From contig NZ_JAPUBN010000024.1 of NCBI RefSeq assembly GCF_026966905.1, positions 186,001-250,000 on the forward strand: DNA of 64,000 nucleotides, read 5' to 3'. Below the pieces are notes generated by a model. It was not told the DNA's origin. It saw nothing but the letters and a program-made list of their open reading frames with translations, and did not search any database. Every line of letters begins with the position of its first letter. Position 1 is the stretch's first letter. A program made the translations under genes and the position numbers. Of this stretch, positions 56,501-64,000 are shown piece by piece. This DNA is from Marinomonas phaeophyticola. GTDB lineage: Bacteria; Pseudomonadota; Gammaproteobacteria; Pseudomonadales; Marinomonadaceae.

Positions 56501-57646
56501 ATGGCTGAAATCACCCTAAATGCATTGGCGCATAGTTATGCCGACCACCCTTCTAAACCAGAAGACTATGCGATCCGCGAAATGTCTCACGTTTGGGAAC
56601 AAGGCGGTGCTTTTGCACTCTTGGGCCCATCTGGATGTGGTAAATCCACTCTATTAAATATCATTTCTGGTTTATTAAAACCGTCTAATGGTGAAGTTTT
56701 ATTTGATGGCAAACGCGTCAATGAACTCAAACCCGAAGAACGAAATATTGCTCAGGTTTTTCAGTTTCCCGTGGTGTACGACACCATGACGGTTTACGAC
56801 AATTTAGCGTTTCCGCTGAGGAATATTGGAGTGCCTGAACACAAGGTCAAATCCAAAGTTCACGAAGTGGCTGAAATACTTGAATTATCAGACCAACTCA
56901 AACGCAAGGCCAAAGGGTTATCCGCCGATCAAAAGCAAAAAGTATCTATGGGACGCGGGTTAGTTCGCGATGACGTTTCGGCCATTTTATTTGATGAGCC
57001 ACTCACGGTTATTGATCCACAATTAAAATGGAAACTGCGCCGCAAGCTCAAACAAATCCATGAGCAATTCAATATTACTATGGTGTACGTTACCCATGAT
57101 CAGCTAGAGGCCTCCACTTTCGCAGACAAAATCGCTGTTATGTACAACGGTCAGATCGTTCAATTTGGGACGCCAAGAGAACTGTTTGAAAAGCCAGCAC
57201 ATACCTTTGTTGGTTATTTCATTGGCAGCCCGGGGATGAATTTTTTTGAAGCGCAACTCGATGAACAAATTACCTTTGGTGAGCATGTCATTACTACTAG
57301 TGACGACATGCTTGCACGCTTGAAATCAATGGGAAGTAAGAAAGTGACCATTGGCATCCGTCCTGAATTTGTTCATGTATGGGATGGTAAAAATGACGAT
57401 GCCTATCAAGTAGAAGTCGATTACGTTGAAGATTTAGGTACTTATAAAATTTTATCTTTCTTCTTCAACGGACAATTAATGAAGGCCCGTTTAAGTGAAG
57501 ATCAACAGGTTCCTTCTGGCCAAATCTATGTCAGTTTCCCAGAGCAATGGACCAAGGTCTACGTTGATGAATACTTAGTTGACACAGACTCTCTGACTCT
57601 TCATTCACAAACAAAAGACGCACAGGAGGCCCATAATGCAAACTAA
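56501..57646 (+). CDS. glpT: Glycerol ABC importer ATPase GlpT
   Basis: Second ATPase, 381 residues. Walker A GPSGCGKST (42-50), Walker B LFDEP (163-167) and H-loop VTHDQ (His199) are intact, but the signature is LSADQ (140-144) where LSGGQ is expected. It therefore complements GlpS, which keeps the signature and lacks the histidine. A C-terminal TOBE region (about 240-365) is present. Its end overlaps the permease start by 11 bp. The name follows the rhizobial ABC system; it is unrelated to the glycerol-3-phosphate antiporter GlpT of E. coli. Confidence 0.88.
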   Translation: MAEITLNALAHSYADHPSKPEDYAIREMSHVWEQGGAFALLGPSGCGKSTLLNIISGLLKPSNGEVLFDGKRVNELKPEERNIAQVFQFPVVYDTMTVYDNLAFPLRNIGVPEHKVKSKVHEVAEILELSDQLKRKAKGLSADQKQKVSMGRGLVRDDVSAILFDEPLTVIDPQLKWKLRRKLKQIHEQFNITMVYVTHDQLEASTFADKIAVMYNGQIVQFGTPRELFEKPAHTFVGYFIGSPGMNFFEAQLDEQITFGEHVITTSDDMLARLKSMGSKKVTIGIRPEFVHVWDGKNDDAYQVEVDYVEDLGTYKILSFFFNGQLMKARLSEDQQVPSGQIYVSFPEQWTKVYVDEYLVDTDSLTLHSQTKDAQEAHNAN

Positions 57647-58505
57647 AGTTGAGAACAATAAAGCATGGTTCCTTGTTATGCCGGTTTTCTTGATCGTGGC
57701 TTTCTCTGCCATTATCCCATTAATGACGGTAGTCAACTATTCTGTGCAGGATATATTTGACCCCTATACCCGTTACTTCGTTGGCACAGAATGGTTTAAA
57801 CAAGTCATGCTCGATAGCCGCTTACATGAAGCCCTATTACGACAATTTATTTACTCCTTTACCATTTTAGCCATTGAAGTGCCGTTGGGAATTTGCGTTG
57901 CCTTAATGATGCCGACAAAAGGCCGTGGCGCCTCACTCGCACTGATATTAGTAGCCATTCCTTTGCTTATTCCTTGGAACGTAGTGGGTACTATTTGGCA
58001 AATATTTGGACGTGCAGATATCGGGTTGTTTGGGGCCTTTATGGCTGAAATTGGTGTTGATTATAACTACGCTTCTAACACAACCGACGCCTGGCTAACC
58101 GTGATATTAATGGATGTTTGGCATTGGACCCCACTGGTCGCACTGTTGTGTTATTCCGGTTTGCGGGCCATTCCAGAAGTTTACTATCAAGCCGCTAGAA
58201 TCGATCAAGCCTCACGTTGGGCCGTATTCCGTCACATTCAGCTTCCTAAGCTAACGAATGTACTCATCATTGGTGTCTTGTTGCGATTCATGGACTCTTT
58301 CATGATTTATACAGAACCTTTCGTACTTACTGGTGGCGGACCTGGCAGTTCAACAACCTTCTTAAGCCAATCATTAGTTCAGCAAGCAATAGGCCAGTTT
58401 GACATTGGTCCAGCCGCGGCCTTCTCCCTGGTGTATTTCTTAATCATCTTATTAGTGTGTTGGGTGTTCTATACCACCATCATGAATATGCAGAAAGATA
58501 AGTAG
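57636..58505 (+). CDS. glpP: Glycerol ABC importer permease GlpP
   Basis: Permease of 289 residues with six membrane segments, the first being AWFLVMPVFLIVAFSAIIPLM. The coupling loop is IPEVYYQAARIDQASRWAVFRHIQLP, followed by VLTGGGPGSSTTF, typical of MalF-type subunits. GGAGG lies 5 nt before the ATG. It pairs with GlpQ and presumably contacts GlpS and GlpT. Confidence 0.9.
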   Translation: MQTKVENNKAWFLVMPVFLIVAFSAIIPLMTVVNYSVQDIFDPYTRYFVGTEWFKQVMLDSRLHEALLRQFIYSFTILAIEVPLGICVALMMPTKGRGASLALILVAIPLLIPWNVVGTIWQIFGRADIGLFGAFMAEIGVDYNYASNTTDAWLTVILMDVWHWTPLVALLCYSGLRAIPEVYYQAARIDQASRWAVFRHIQLPKLTNVLIIGVLLRFMDSFMIYTEPFVLTGGGPGSSTTFLSQSLVQQAIGQFDIGPAAAFSLVYFLIILLVCWVFYTTIMNMQKDK

Positions 58506-58514
58506 GAGCAAGTC

Positions 58515-59411
58515 ATGACACAAGCTACAACAACACAGCACAATCGCTCAAAGAGCATACTTACAGAGCAAGCTCCCGTTGTCAGTATCGCGGATCGTAA
58601 GGCGAAAAACGCCACGTTACGAGGCCGAATTGGTCTGATCGTATACGTTGTTCTACTGCTGCTACCCATTTATTGGTTGGTCAATATGTCGTTTAAAACC
58701 AATACTGAAATTTTGAGCGGATTGTCGTTCTTCCCGCAAGATTTCACCTTTGCGAATTATGCAAAGATATTCGGTGATCCGACCTGGTATATGGGCTATG
58801 TAAATTCCATTTTTTACGTTTCCATGAACATGGTGATCAGCCTTGTAGTGGCGTTACCCGCTGCTTATGCTTTTAGTCGCTATAAATTTGTTGGCGATAA
58901 ACACATGTTCTTCTGGTTGCTATCAAATCGAATGGCACCACCAGCGGTCTTTTTATTGCCCTTCTTTCAGCTCTACTCCTCTGTGGGGTTATTCGATACT
59001 CATATTGCTGTAGCCCTTGCCCATTGCTTATTTAATGTGCCTCTTGCGGTTTGGATTCTTGAAGGTTTTATGAGTGGCGTGCCTCGTGAGATCGATGAGA
59101 CGGCCTATATTGATGGTTATACTTTTCCACGTTTTTTTGTGAAAATTTTCATTCCATTAATCCGTTCCGGCATTGGTGTCACCGCGTTCTTCTGCTTTAT
59201 GTTCTCTTGGGTCGAATTATTGTTAGCGCGTACTTTGACTTCCGTAGAAGCAAAACCTATTGCCGCAATTATGACACGAACCGTTTCCGCCTCGGGGATG
59301 GATTGGGGGCTTCTTGCCGCCGCAGGTGTATTAACCATATTACCAGGCATGCTCGTGATTTACTTCGTTCGTAACCATGTCGCGAAGGGCTTTGCCCTTG
59401 GCCGAGTATAA
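58515..59411 (+). CDS. glpQ: Glycerol ABC importer permease GlpQ
   Basis: Permease of 298 residues. A cytoplasmic N-terminal stretch of about 40 residues is followed by IGLIVYVVLLLLPIYWLVNMSFK and five more membrane segments. The coupling loop reads MSGVPREIDETAYIDGYTFPRFFVKIFIPL. The end AKGFALGRV is typical of MalG-type subunits. It lies 9 bp after glpP and 11 bp before the small DUF2160 gene. Confidence 0.9.
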   Translation: MTQATTTQHNRSKSILTEQAPVVSIADRKAKNATLRGRIGLIVYVVLLLLPIYWLVNMSFKTNTEILSGLSFFPQDFTFANYAKIFGDPTWYMGYVNSIFYVSMNMVISLVVALPAAYAFSRYKFVGDKHMFFWLLSNRMAPPAVFLLPFFQLYSSVGLFDTHIAVALAHCLFNVPLAVWILEGFMSGVPREIDETAYIDGYTFPRFFVKIFIPLIRSGIGVTAFFCFMFSWVELLLARTLTSVEAKPIAAIMTRTVSASGMDWGLLAAAGVLTILPGMLVIYFVRNHVAKGFALGRV

Positions 59412-59422
59412 GGAGAACTATT

Positions 59423-59695
59423 ATGGAGTGGATGTCTTGGACTTTACCAACGGCGTTATTCTTCAGTGGTATTGCCATCATTTTGATTGGCATGACTGCA
59501 TGGCAAATTGTGTCGCCTTCCATTGAGCGCAGAGGCTTTATTCCTCTGGAAACGACTCGTGGAGATCGACTCTTTATTGGTCTGCTTAGCAGCGCCTTTA
59601 TCCACCTAGCATTTGTAGCATTAACCAATGCGGATCTTGCGGTGGCAACAGCTCTTTGCGTTATTTGGATGGTTATCCTAATGCGCTGGGGTTAA
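59423..59695 (+). CDS. glpU: DUF2160 small membrane protein (GlpU-like)
   Basis: Protein of 90 residues with two to three membrane segments (WTLPTALFFSGIAIILIGMTAW, FIGLLSSAFIHLAFVAL, LATALCVIWMVILM) and a conserved-looking PSIERRGFIPLETTRGDRLFIG loop. This is the DUF2160 family, found almost only between the permease and binding-protein genes of GlpSTPQUV systems. Its role in transport is unknown. AAGGAG precedes the start. Confidence 0.85.
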   Translation: MEWMSWTLPTALFFSGIAIILIGMTAWQIVSPSIERRGFIPLETTRGDRLFIGLLSSAFIHLAFVALTNADLAVATALCVIWMVILMRWG

Positions 59696-59763
59696 TCAAT
59701 GAGTAATTTCAGGGATTTTTAGCACGGATGCACTCAAAAAACTAAACTTTGTTGAGGTAAAAT

Positions 59764-61488
59764 ATGCACTACAATAAGAAAAAACTTGCACTAGCAGCCT
59801 TACCCTTTGCCGTCATGCTACACTCGGCTTCCCTTTGGGCTGACGCATACTCTGATGCTGCTCAAAAATGGGTCGATTCTGAGTTTTCTGTTTCGACATT
59901 GACCAAAGAACAGCAAATTACTGAAATGCAATGGTTTACGGAAGCTGCTAAGAAGTTTCGCGGCATGGAAATTAACGTTGCATCAGAAACGTTAACAACA
60001 CACCAATATGAATCGCAAACGTTAGCAAAAGCGTTTGAGGAAATTACCGGCATTAAAGTGAATCATGACCTAATTCAGGAAGGGGATGTGGTTGAAAAAC
60101 TGCAAACTCAAATGCAATCTGGCCGTAATATCTACGATGCGTACGTCAATGACTCCGACCTAATCGGTACTCACTTCCGTTACGGTAAAGTAGTCCCTAT
60201 TTCTGACATGATGGAAGGTGATGGCCAAGACTATACCTTACCAACATTGGATCTTGCTGACTTTATTGGTTTAGATTTCACCACGGGGCCAGATGGAAAG
60301 CTTTATCAATTACCAACCCAACAATTTGCGAACCTTTACTGGTTTCGGGCCGATTGGTTTGCACGTGAAGACCTAAAAGCAAAATTCAAATCTATTTATG
60401 GCTATGACCTAGGGGTTCCGGTTAACTGGTCCGCCTATGAAGATATTGCTGAATTCTTTACCGATAAAGTAAAAACAATCGATGGTGAGCCAGTTTACGG
60501 CCACATGGATTATGGTAAAAAAGATCCGTCTCTAGGATGGCGCTTTACTGATGCTTGGTTCTCAATGGCGGGGGCGGGTGATAAAGGGCTACCAAATGGT
60601 TTACCTGTTGATGAATGGGGTATTCGTATTAAAGATGCCTGCTCACCTGTAGGTTCTAGTGTGTCTCGTGGTGGCGCGACTAACGGTCCAGCAGCCGTGT
60701 ATGCGACAACAAAATACGTCAACTGGTTAAGTAAATATGCACCTCCAGAAGCTCAAGGCATGACATTCTCAGAGTCTGGTCCTGTACCTGCTCAAGGAAG
60801 TATTGCTCAGCAAATCTTTTGGTACACGGCATTTACGGCCGATATGACAAAAGAGGGATTACCAGTAGTAAATGCGGACGGTACCCCTAAATGGCGTATG
60901 GCCCCTTCTCCTGTAGGACCATATTGGGAAGAAGGTATGAAAAAAGGCTATCAAGATGTTGGCGCTTGGACATTCATGAACTCGACGCCTGATGACCGTC
61001 GTCTAGCCGCTTGGTTGTATGCTCAGTTTACTACCTCTAAAACGGTTTCTTTGAAAAAAACCTTAGTTGGTCTAACGCCAATTCGTGAATCAGATATCAA
61101 CTCTCCTGAAATGCAAGCCGCGGCACCAAAACTAGGTGGCTTAGTTGAGTTCTATAAAGGGCCGGCTCGTAAAGAATGGTCTCCGACTGGTATTAACGTT
61201 CCAGATTATCCAAAACTGGCTCAGCTTTGGTGGCAATACATTTCACAAGCCGCAAGTGGTGAAGCAACACCACAAGAAGCGCTTAATGGTTTAGCGGCCG
61301 CCCAAGATAAAGTAATGGGTCGTCTTGAACGTGCAAATGTACAGCCATTATGTGGTCCGAAATTGAATGAACCTCGTGACGAAGCTTACTGGTTAGCACA
61401 ACCAGGTTCGCCAAAAGCGAAACTGGCCAATGAAAAACCACAAGGTGTCACAGTGGCATACGATGAGCTTATCCGCTCTTGGGAGTAA
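59764..61488 (+). CDS. glpV: Glycerol ABC importer substrate-binding protein GlpV
   Basis: Periplasmic binding protein of 574 residues, longer than ordinary sugar-binding proteins (about 420) but normal for GlpV. A signal peptide (MHYNKKKLALAALPFAVMLHSASLWADA) is followed by KKFRGMEINVASETLTTHQYESQTLAKAFEEITGIKV. The conserved NVYDAYVNDSDLIGTH-like segment here reads NIYDAYVNDSDLIGTHFRYG. The gene lies 68 bp after the DUF2160 gene, is probably the most highly expressed gene of the operon and is followed by a strong terminator. Confidence 0.9.
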   Translation: MHYNKKKLALAALPFAVMLHSASLWADAYSDAAQKWVDSEFSVSTLTKEQQITEMQWFTEAAKKFRGMEINVASETLTTHQYESQTLAKAFEEITGIKVNHDLIQEGDVVEKLQTQMQSGRNIYDAYVNDSDLIGTHFRYGKVVPISDMMEGDGQDYTLPTLDLADFIGLDFTTGPDGKLYQLPTQQFANLYWFRADWFAREDLKAKFKSIYGYDLGVPVNWSAYEDIAEFFTDKVKTIDGEPVYGHMDYGKKDPSLGWRFTDAWFSMAGAGDKGLPNGLPVDEWGIRIKDACSPVGSSVSRGGATNGPAAVYATTKYVNWLSKYAPPEAQGMTFSESGPVPAQGSIAQQIFWYTAFTADMTKEGLPVVNADGTPKWRMAPSPVGPYWEEGMKKGYQDVGAWTFMNSTPDDRRLAAWLYAQFTTSKTVSLKKTLVGLTPIRESDINSPEMQAAAPKLGGLVEFYKGPARKEWSPTGINVPDYPKLAQLWWQYISQAASGEATPQEALNGLAAAQDKVMGRLERANVQPLCGPKLNEPRDEAYWLAQPGSPKAKLANEKPQGVTVAYDELIRSWE

Positions 61489-61519
61489 ACACCCTCTTTA
61501 AGTAACTCTCCCATGAATT

Positions 61520-61544
61520 GACCGGCTTAGGCCGGTCTTTTTTT
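61520..61544 (+). terminator. Strong terminator of the glp operon
   Basis: GACCGGC, TTAG, GCCGGTC gives a perfect 7-bp GC-rich stem followed directly by seven T, 32 bp after the glpV stop. Confidence 0.9.
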
Positions 61545-61594
61545 GAGCGGGAGAAAATTCAATATCACGCTTATCTTTTACAAGAAAAAACCTC

Positions 61595-62476
61595 CTAGCG
61601 TTTTATTGTTGCCAATAGATACTCAATAACCATTCGAGTTTTCAACGGTAACTTCTTGGTTTTATACAAGAGGTTCACACCCATAGGCGTCGGGGCATAC
61701 TCCTGTAGAATTTCAACCAGAAGGCCATTTTCAAGCGCATCCTTTACTAGCATCCTTGGTTGTAACAGGATTCCTGTGTGTTTGATGGCGGCCGTTTTCA
61801 GTACTTGGCCACTATTAGAGGCGAGACGGACGTGTTGTTTATTAAAAGCAACGGAATCAATTCCTAGTGCTCGATGAGCTTGTATATCACCGTAACGAAA
61901 ACCTAAACACGAATGATTCATGAGGCTCTCTAAGGTGTCAGGAATCGTGTTTTTCTCAAGATAGTCTGGAGAGGCACAAAAAATCATTTCATATTCTCCG
62001 ATGGGACGGGCAATTAATTCAGAATCCGCAAGTTCCCCAATTCGAATGACTAGATCAAAGTGATCATGCAACGGATCAATTAAATTATTGTCGAGTACTA
62101 AATCAATATTAATGTCGTCATTCGAGTTTAAAAAATCCGTAATAATAGGAGCGAGAATAATACTCCCAAAGGTCACTGGGCAATTGATTCGTACCGTCCC
62201 TTTGGGCCTTCCTGCATACGTTTGAATATTATTTTCCGCTTCGGAGATATGCTCCAAAATTCTCAGACATTCTAAGTAATATAGTTGTCCCGCGTCACTT
62301 AAAGAATAGCGTCGGGTTGTCCGATGCAGCAATCGAGTCCCTAAATGCTGTTCTAAAAACTTGATGTGCTTACCTATCATGGTTGGACTAATCGAAAAAT
62401 CAACCGCTGCTTTTGTAAAGCTCTCACTTTGCACCACATGCACAAATATTTGCATACTTTTTAATTTATCTAACAT
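61595..62476 (-). CDS. LysR-family transcriptional regulator
   Basis: LysR regulator of about 293 residues from the ATG at 62476; an upstream ATG at 62500 would add eight residues. The winged helix reads FVHVVQSESFTKAAVDFSISPTMIGKHIKFLEQHLGTRLLHRTTRRYSL. The effector domain has PVTFGSIILAPIITDFLNSNDDINI and DLVIRIGELADSELIARPI. It is divergent from the monooxygenase-like/oxidoreductase pair at 62585, which it probably regulates. Confidence 0.9.
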   Translation of the reverse strand: MLDKLKSMQIFVHVVQSESFTKAAVDFSISPTMIGKHIKFLEQHLGTRLLHRTTRRYSLSDAGQLYYLECLRILEHISEAENNIQTYAGRPKGTVRINCPVTFGSIILAPIITDFLNSNDDINIDLVLDNNLIDPLHDHFDLVIRIGELADSELIARPIGEYEMIFCASPDYLEKNTIPDTLESLMNHSCLGFRYGDIQAHRALGIDSVAFNKQHVRLASNSGQVLKTAAIKHTGILLQPRMLVKDALENGLLVEILQEYAPTPMGVNLLYKTKKLPLKTRMVIEYLLATIKR

Positions 62477-62584
62477 TAGCAACCCACAGTTTATAAACAA
62501 TCAATCAGATACTCATTTATTAACTCAAAGGAGTCAATTAGATTACTGAATTATATAATTTTGTTAATTTATTTGGATGATCGA

Positions 62585-62893
62585 ATGTTGCAATCAGGTC
62601 TATTTATTACCGCAGAACTCCGTATCAAGCCGGACAAAGAGCTTAGTCATGCCATCTCAGCTCTGAACGCATATTGTCACGCCATGGAAACAGAGCCAGG
62701 TTGCTCTATGGCACTGCCATTACAAGATAAGGAAGACCCATACCGTTTTATTTTATGGGAAAGATACAATGACAACACGGCCTTTGAGGCTCACTTTCAA
62801 GCTCAGCACACCCAAGATTTTATGGCCTCTGAAATAGCGGACTTAGTCCAGGCGTTTGAATTGCAACATTCTGAGCTGGAGAAGTTAGTATGA
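62585..62893 (+). CDS. Antibiotic biosynthesis monooxygenase (ABM)-like small protein
   Basis: Protein of 102 residues from the ATG at 62585, with GGATG upstream; an ATG at 62561 would add eight residues. The ferredoxin-like ABM fold is suggested by ITAELRIKPDK, CHAMETEPGCSMALPLQDKEDPYRFILWERYNDNTAFEAHFQ. Family members range from cofactor-free monooxygenases to autoinducer-handling LsrG-type proteins. It overlaps the oxidoreductase gene by 4 bp (ATGA), so the two are coupled. Confidence 0.75.
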   Translation: MLQSGLFITAELRIKPDKELSHAISALNAYCHAMETEPGCSMALPLQDKEDPYRFILWERYNDNTAFEAHFQAQHTQDFMASEIADLVQAFELQHSELEKLV

Positions 62894-63894
62894 ATAAAAT
62901 ATTGAATTGGGGGATTATTGGAACCAGCTTTATCTCTGATGTGATGGCCGATGCCATTATTCAAGAAGGGCAAACGTGCCTCTACGCCGTTGCCGGTCGC
63001 TCAGTAGAACCTTTAGCTGAGTTCGCTAAAAAATACCACATCGACCACGTTTACCAAGACTATGATGCTCTGATCAATAACAGCAATGTCGATATTATCT
63101 ATATCGCTTTACCTAACCATTTACACCATGAGTTTATTATAAAAGCGGCCAATGCAGGTAAAGCCATACTCTGTGAAAAATCCTTATCGATCGATATGAA
63201 AAAAACAGAACAAGCACTCACCGCCGTGGCCGACAACAAGGTGTTTTTTGTCGAAGGGTTAATGTACCTATCTCATCCTTTCATCAACACCATCAGGCAA
63301 CACATTCACCACAACGTAATTGGTAATATACGCTCCATTCACGCTCAGTATTGCGCGCCAATCGCTGAATTTGTTAACCCTCAAAGTAAAGGGGCCTTAT
63401 TTAATTTAGGCTGTTACCCTGTGTCTTTAATACAATTGCTGCTGCAAGAGTCTTTTGGTAACCACATTTTTAATGATTTTCATGTCTCAGCAACTGGCGT
63501 TCGAGGCACTGACGGAAATATTTGTGAGTCTTCGGCCCAATTTCGATTTGTTAACCTAGACACACAACAGCCAATTATTGCTCAAGTATATACAGCAGAA
63601 ACCTATGGGCTACACGCCAGCTTTACTATTTTAGGGGAAACCGGACGTATTGAACTGTTATCTAACCCTTGGTTACCAGAAGGCAATCACAATACTCTAA
63701 GAGTTACCCAATATGAACAAGAGGGCAAAAACCTGGACGTGACCGCAGATGGCAATGGTTTTTTATACCAAGTAAGGCAGGTACGTGACGCACTAGAGCA
63801 AGGGCATACTTCCTTACAGAGACCTTCCGCTACGCCTTCGGATTCACATCAAGTCATGAAAATGCTTACCGCTTGGTATGACTCCCATAGCTAA
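62890..63894 (+). CDS. Gfo/Idh/MocA-family oxidoreductase
   Basis: NAD(P)-dependent oxidoreductase of 334 residues. The N-terminal Rossmann fold has WGIIGTSFISDVMADA, YIALPNHLHHEFI and the typical EKSLSID (CEKP-like) segment with the catalytic lysine. The C-terminal half (about 130-330) is the substrate/dimer domain, with FNLGCYPVSLIQLL. Such enzymes act on sugars, inositol or related polyols. Its substrate is unknown. It shares a transcript with the ABM-like gene and ends at a clear terminator. Confidence 0.88.
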   Translation: MNKILNWGIIGTSFISDVMADAIIQEGQTCLYAVAGRSVEPLAEFAKKYHIDHVYQDYDALINNSNVDIIYIALPNHLHHEFIIKAANAGKAILCEKSLSIDMKKTEQALTAVADNKVFFVEGLMYLSHPFINTIRQHIHHNVIGNIRSIHAQYCAPIAEFVNPQSKGALFNLGCYPVSLIQLLLQESFGNHIFNDFHVSATGVRGTDGNICESSAQFRFVNLDTQQPIIAQVYTAETYGLHASFTILGETGRIELLSNPWLPEGNHNTLRVTQYEQEGKNLDVTADGNGFLYQVRQVRDALEQGHTSLQRPSATPSDSHQVMKMLTAWYDSHS

Positions 63895-63903
63895 GATAAA
63901 AAA

Positions 63904-63934
63904 CCCCAATAACGGGAATGTCCAACTATTGGGG
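63904..63934 (+). terminator. Terminator after the oxidoreductase gene
   Basis: CCCCAATA (63904-63911) and TATTGGGG (63927-63934) form a perfect 8-bp stem with a 15-nt loop, followed by TCTATTT. A second small hairpin, AAAGCC-ATA-GGCTTT (63942-63956), follows. The remaining bases to 64000 show no gene. Confidence 0.75.
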
Positions 63935-64000
63935 TCTATTTAAAGCCATAGGCTTTTCATTATTTCATACAAAAGACTAGTTCATTTCAGTAATGAAATT

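Noticed and set aside
59269..59628. A 119-codon minus-strand frame across the glpQ-DUF2160 junction
   Set aside because: It is antisense to two well-supported overlapping operon genes and has a basic, low-complexity composition typical of shadow frames.
1..64000. CRISPR arrays, tRNA or rRNA genes, riboswitches
   Set aside because: Scanning by eye found no regularly spaced repeats, cloverleaf-like segments with CCA ends or known riboswitch cores; faint RNA elements could be missed without a covariance search.

Overview
The window looks like a chromosomal stretch of a marine gammaproteobacterium. The moderate GC content, AT-rich spacers, gene families and style of proteins recall Marinomonas and other Oceanospirillales; this is inferred from impression, not from a search. 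No rRNA, tRNA, CRISPR array, insertion sequence or phage gene was seen. It is mainly a catabolic region in three blocks: galactosides, branched-chain amino acids and glycerol.

Positions 1-13.8 kb hold a galactoside utilisation locus. One minus-strand run encodes two sugar ABC permeases, a GH36 alpha-galactosidase, a complete oxidative (De Ley-Doudoroff) galactose pathway (galactonate-type dehydratase, galactose dehydrogenase, KDGal kinase, KDPGal aldolase, lactonase), a GH42 beta-galactosidase and, at the window edge, the start of a sugar-binding protein. An IclR-type regulator and the ABC ATPase lie on the opposite strand. Two near-identical 15-bp operators overlap the predicted promoters of the permease run and of the binding protein. 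A chemoreceptor follows (13.9-15.9 kb), then a small membrane protein and a glutaredoxin.

Positions 17-45.8 kb hold nearly the whole valine, leucine and isoleucine breakdown system. E1alpha, E1beta and E2 of branched-chain 2-oxoacid dehydrogenase are followed by a Hanks-type protein kinase-like gene where an E3 gene might be expected. After an 8.8-kb interruption (GFA-family protein, TauE/SafE permease, LysR, AraC, MFS transporter, gabD and a collapsed gabT) comes a nine-gene minus-strand run: thiolase, mmsA, acyl-CoA dehydrogenase, two crotonase-fold enzymes, mmsB, an SDR, etfB and etfA. A divergent liuR-liuABCDE run for leucine faces it across a strong LiuR-type palindrome. The dehydrogenases pass electrons to the encoded ETF. 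E3, transaminase, ETF:quinone oxidoreductase and acetoacetate activation are not in the window.

Positions 46-53 kb hold mixed small transcription units: an SH3-like secreted protein, a coiled-coil membrane protein, an EamA exporter, an M42-like peptidase, a pair of small genes behind a Fur box, a LysE exporter, and a nitroreductase with a divergent LysR.

Positions 53-61.5 kb hold a GlpSTPQUV-type glycerol ABC importer, divergent from an AcoR/DhaR-like sigma-54 activator. The shared 370-bp spacer carries a clear -24/-12 promoter and repeated TGTTCA/TGAACA boxes. The two ATPases have complementary defects (GlpS lacks the switch histidine, GlpT has a degenerate signature), which predicts one working and one degenerate ATP site. 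The window ends with a LysR regulator, a small monooxygenase-like protein and a Gfo/Idh/MocA oxidoreductase closed by a terminator.
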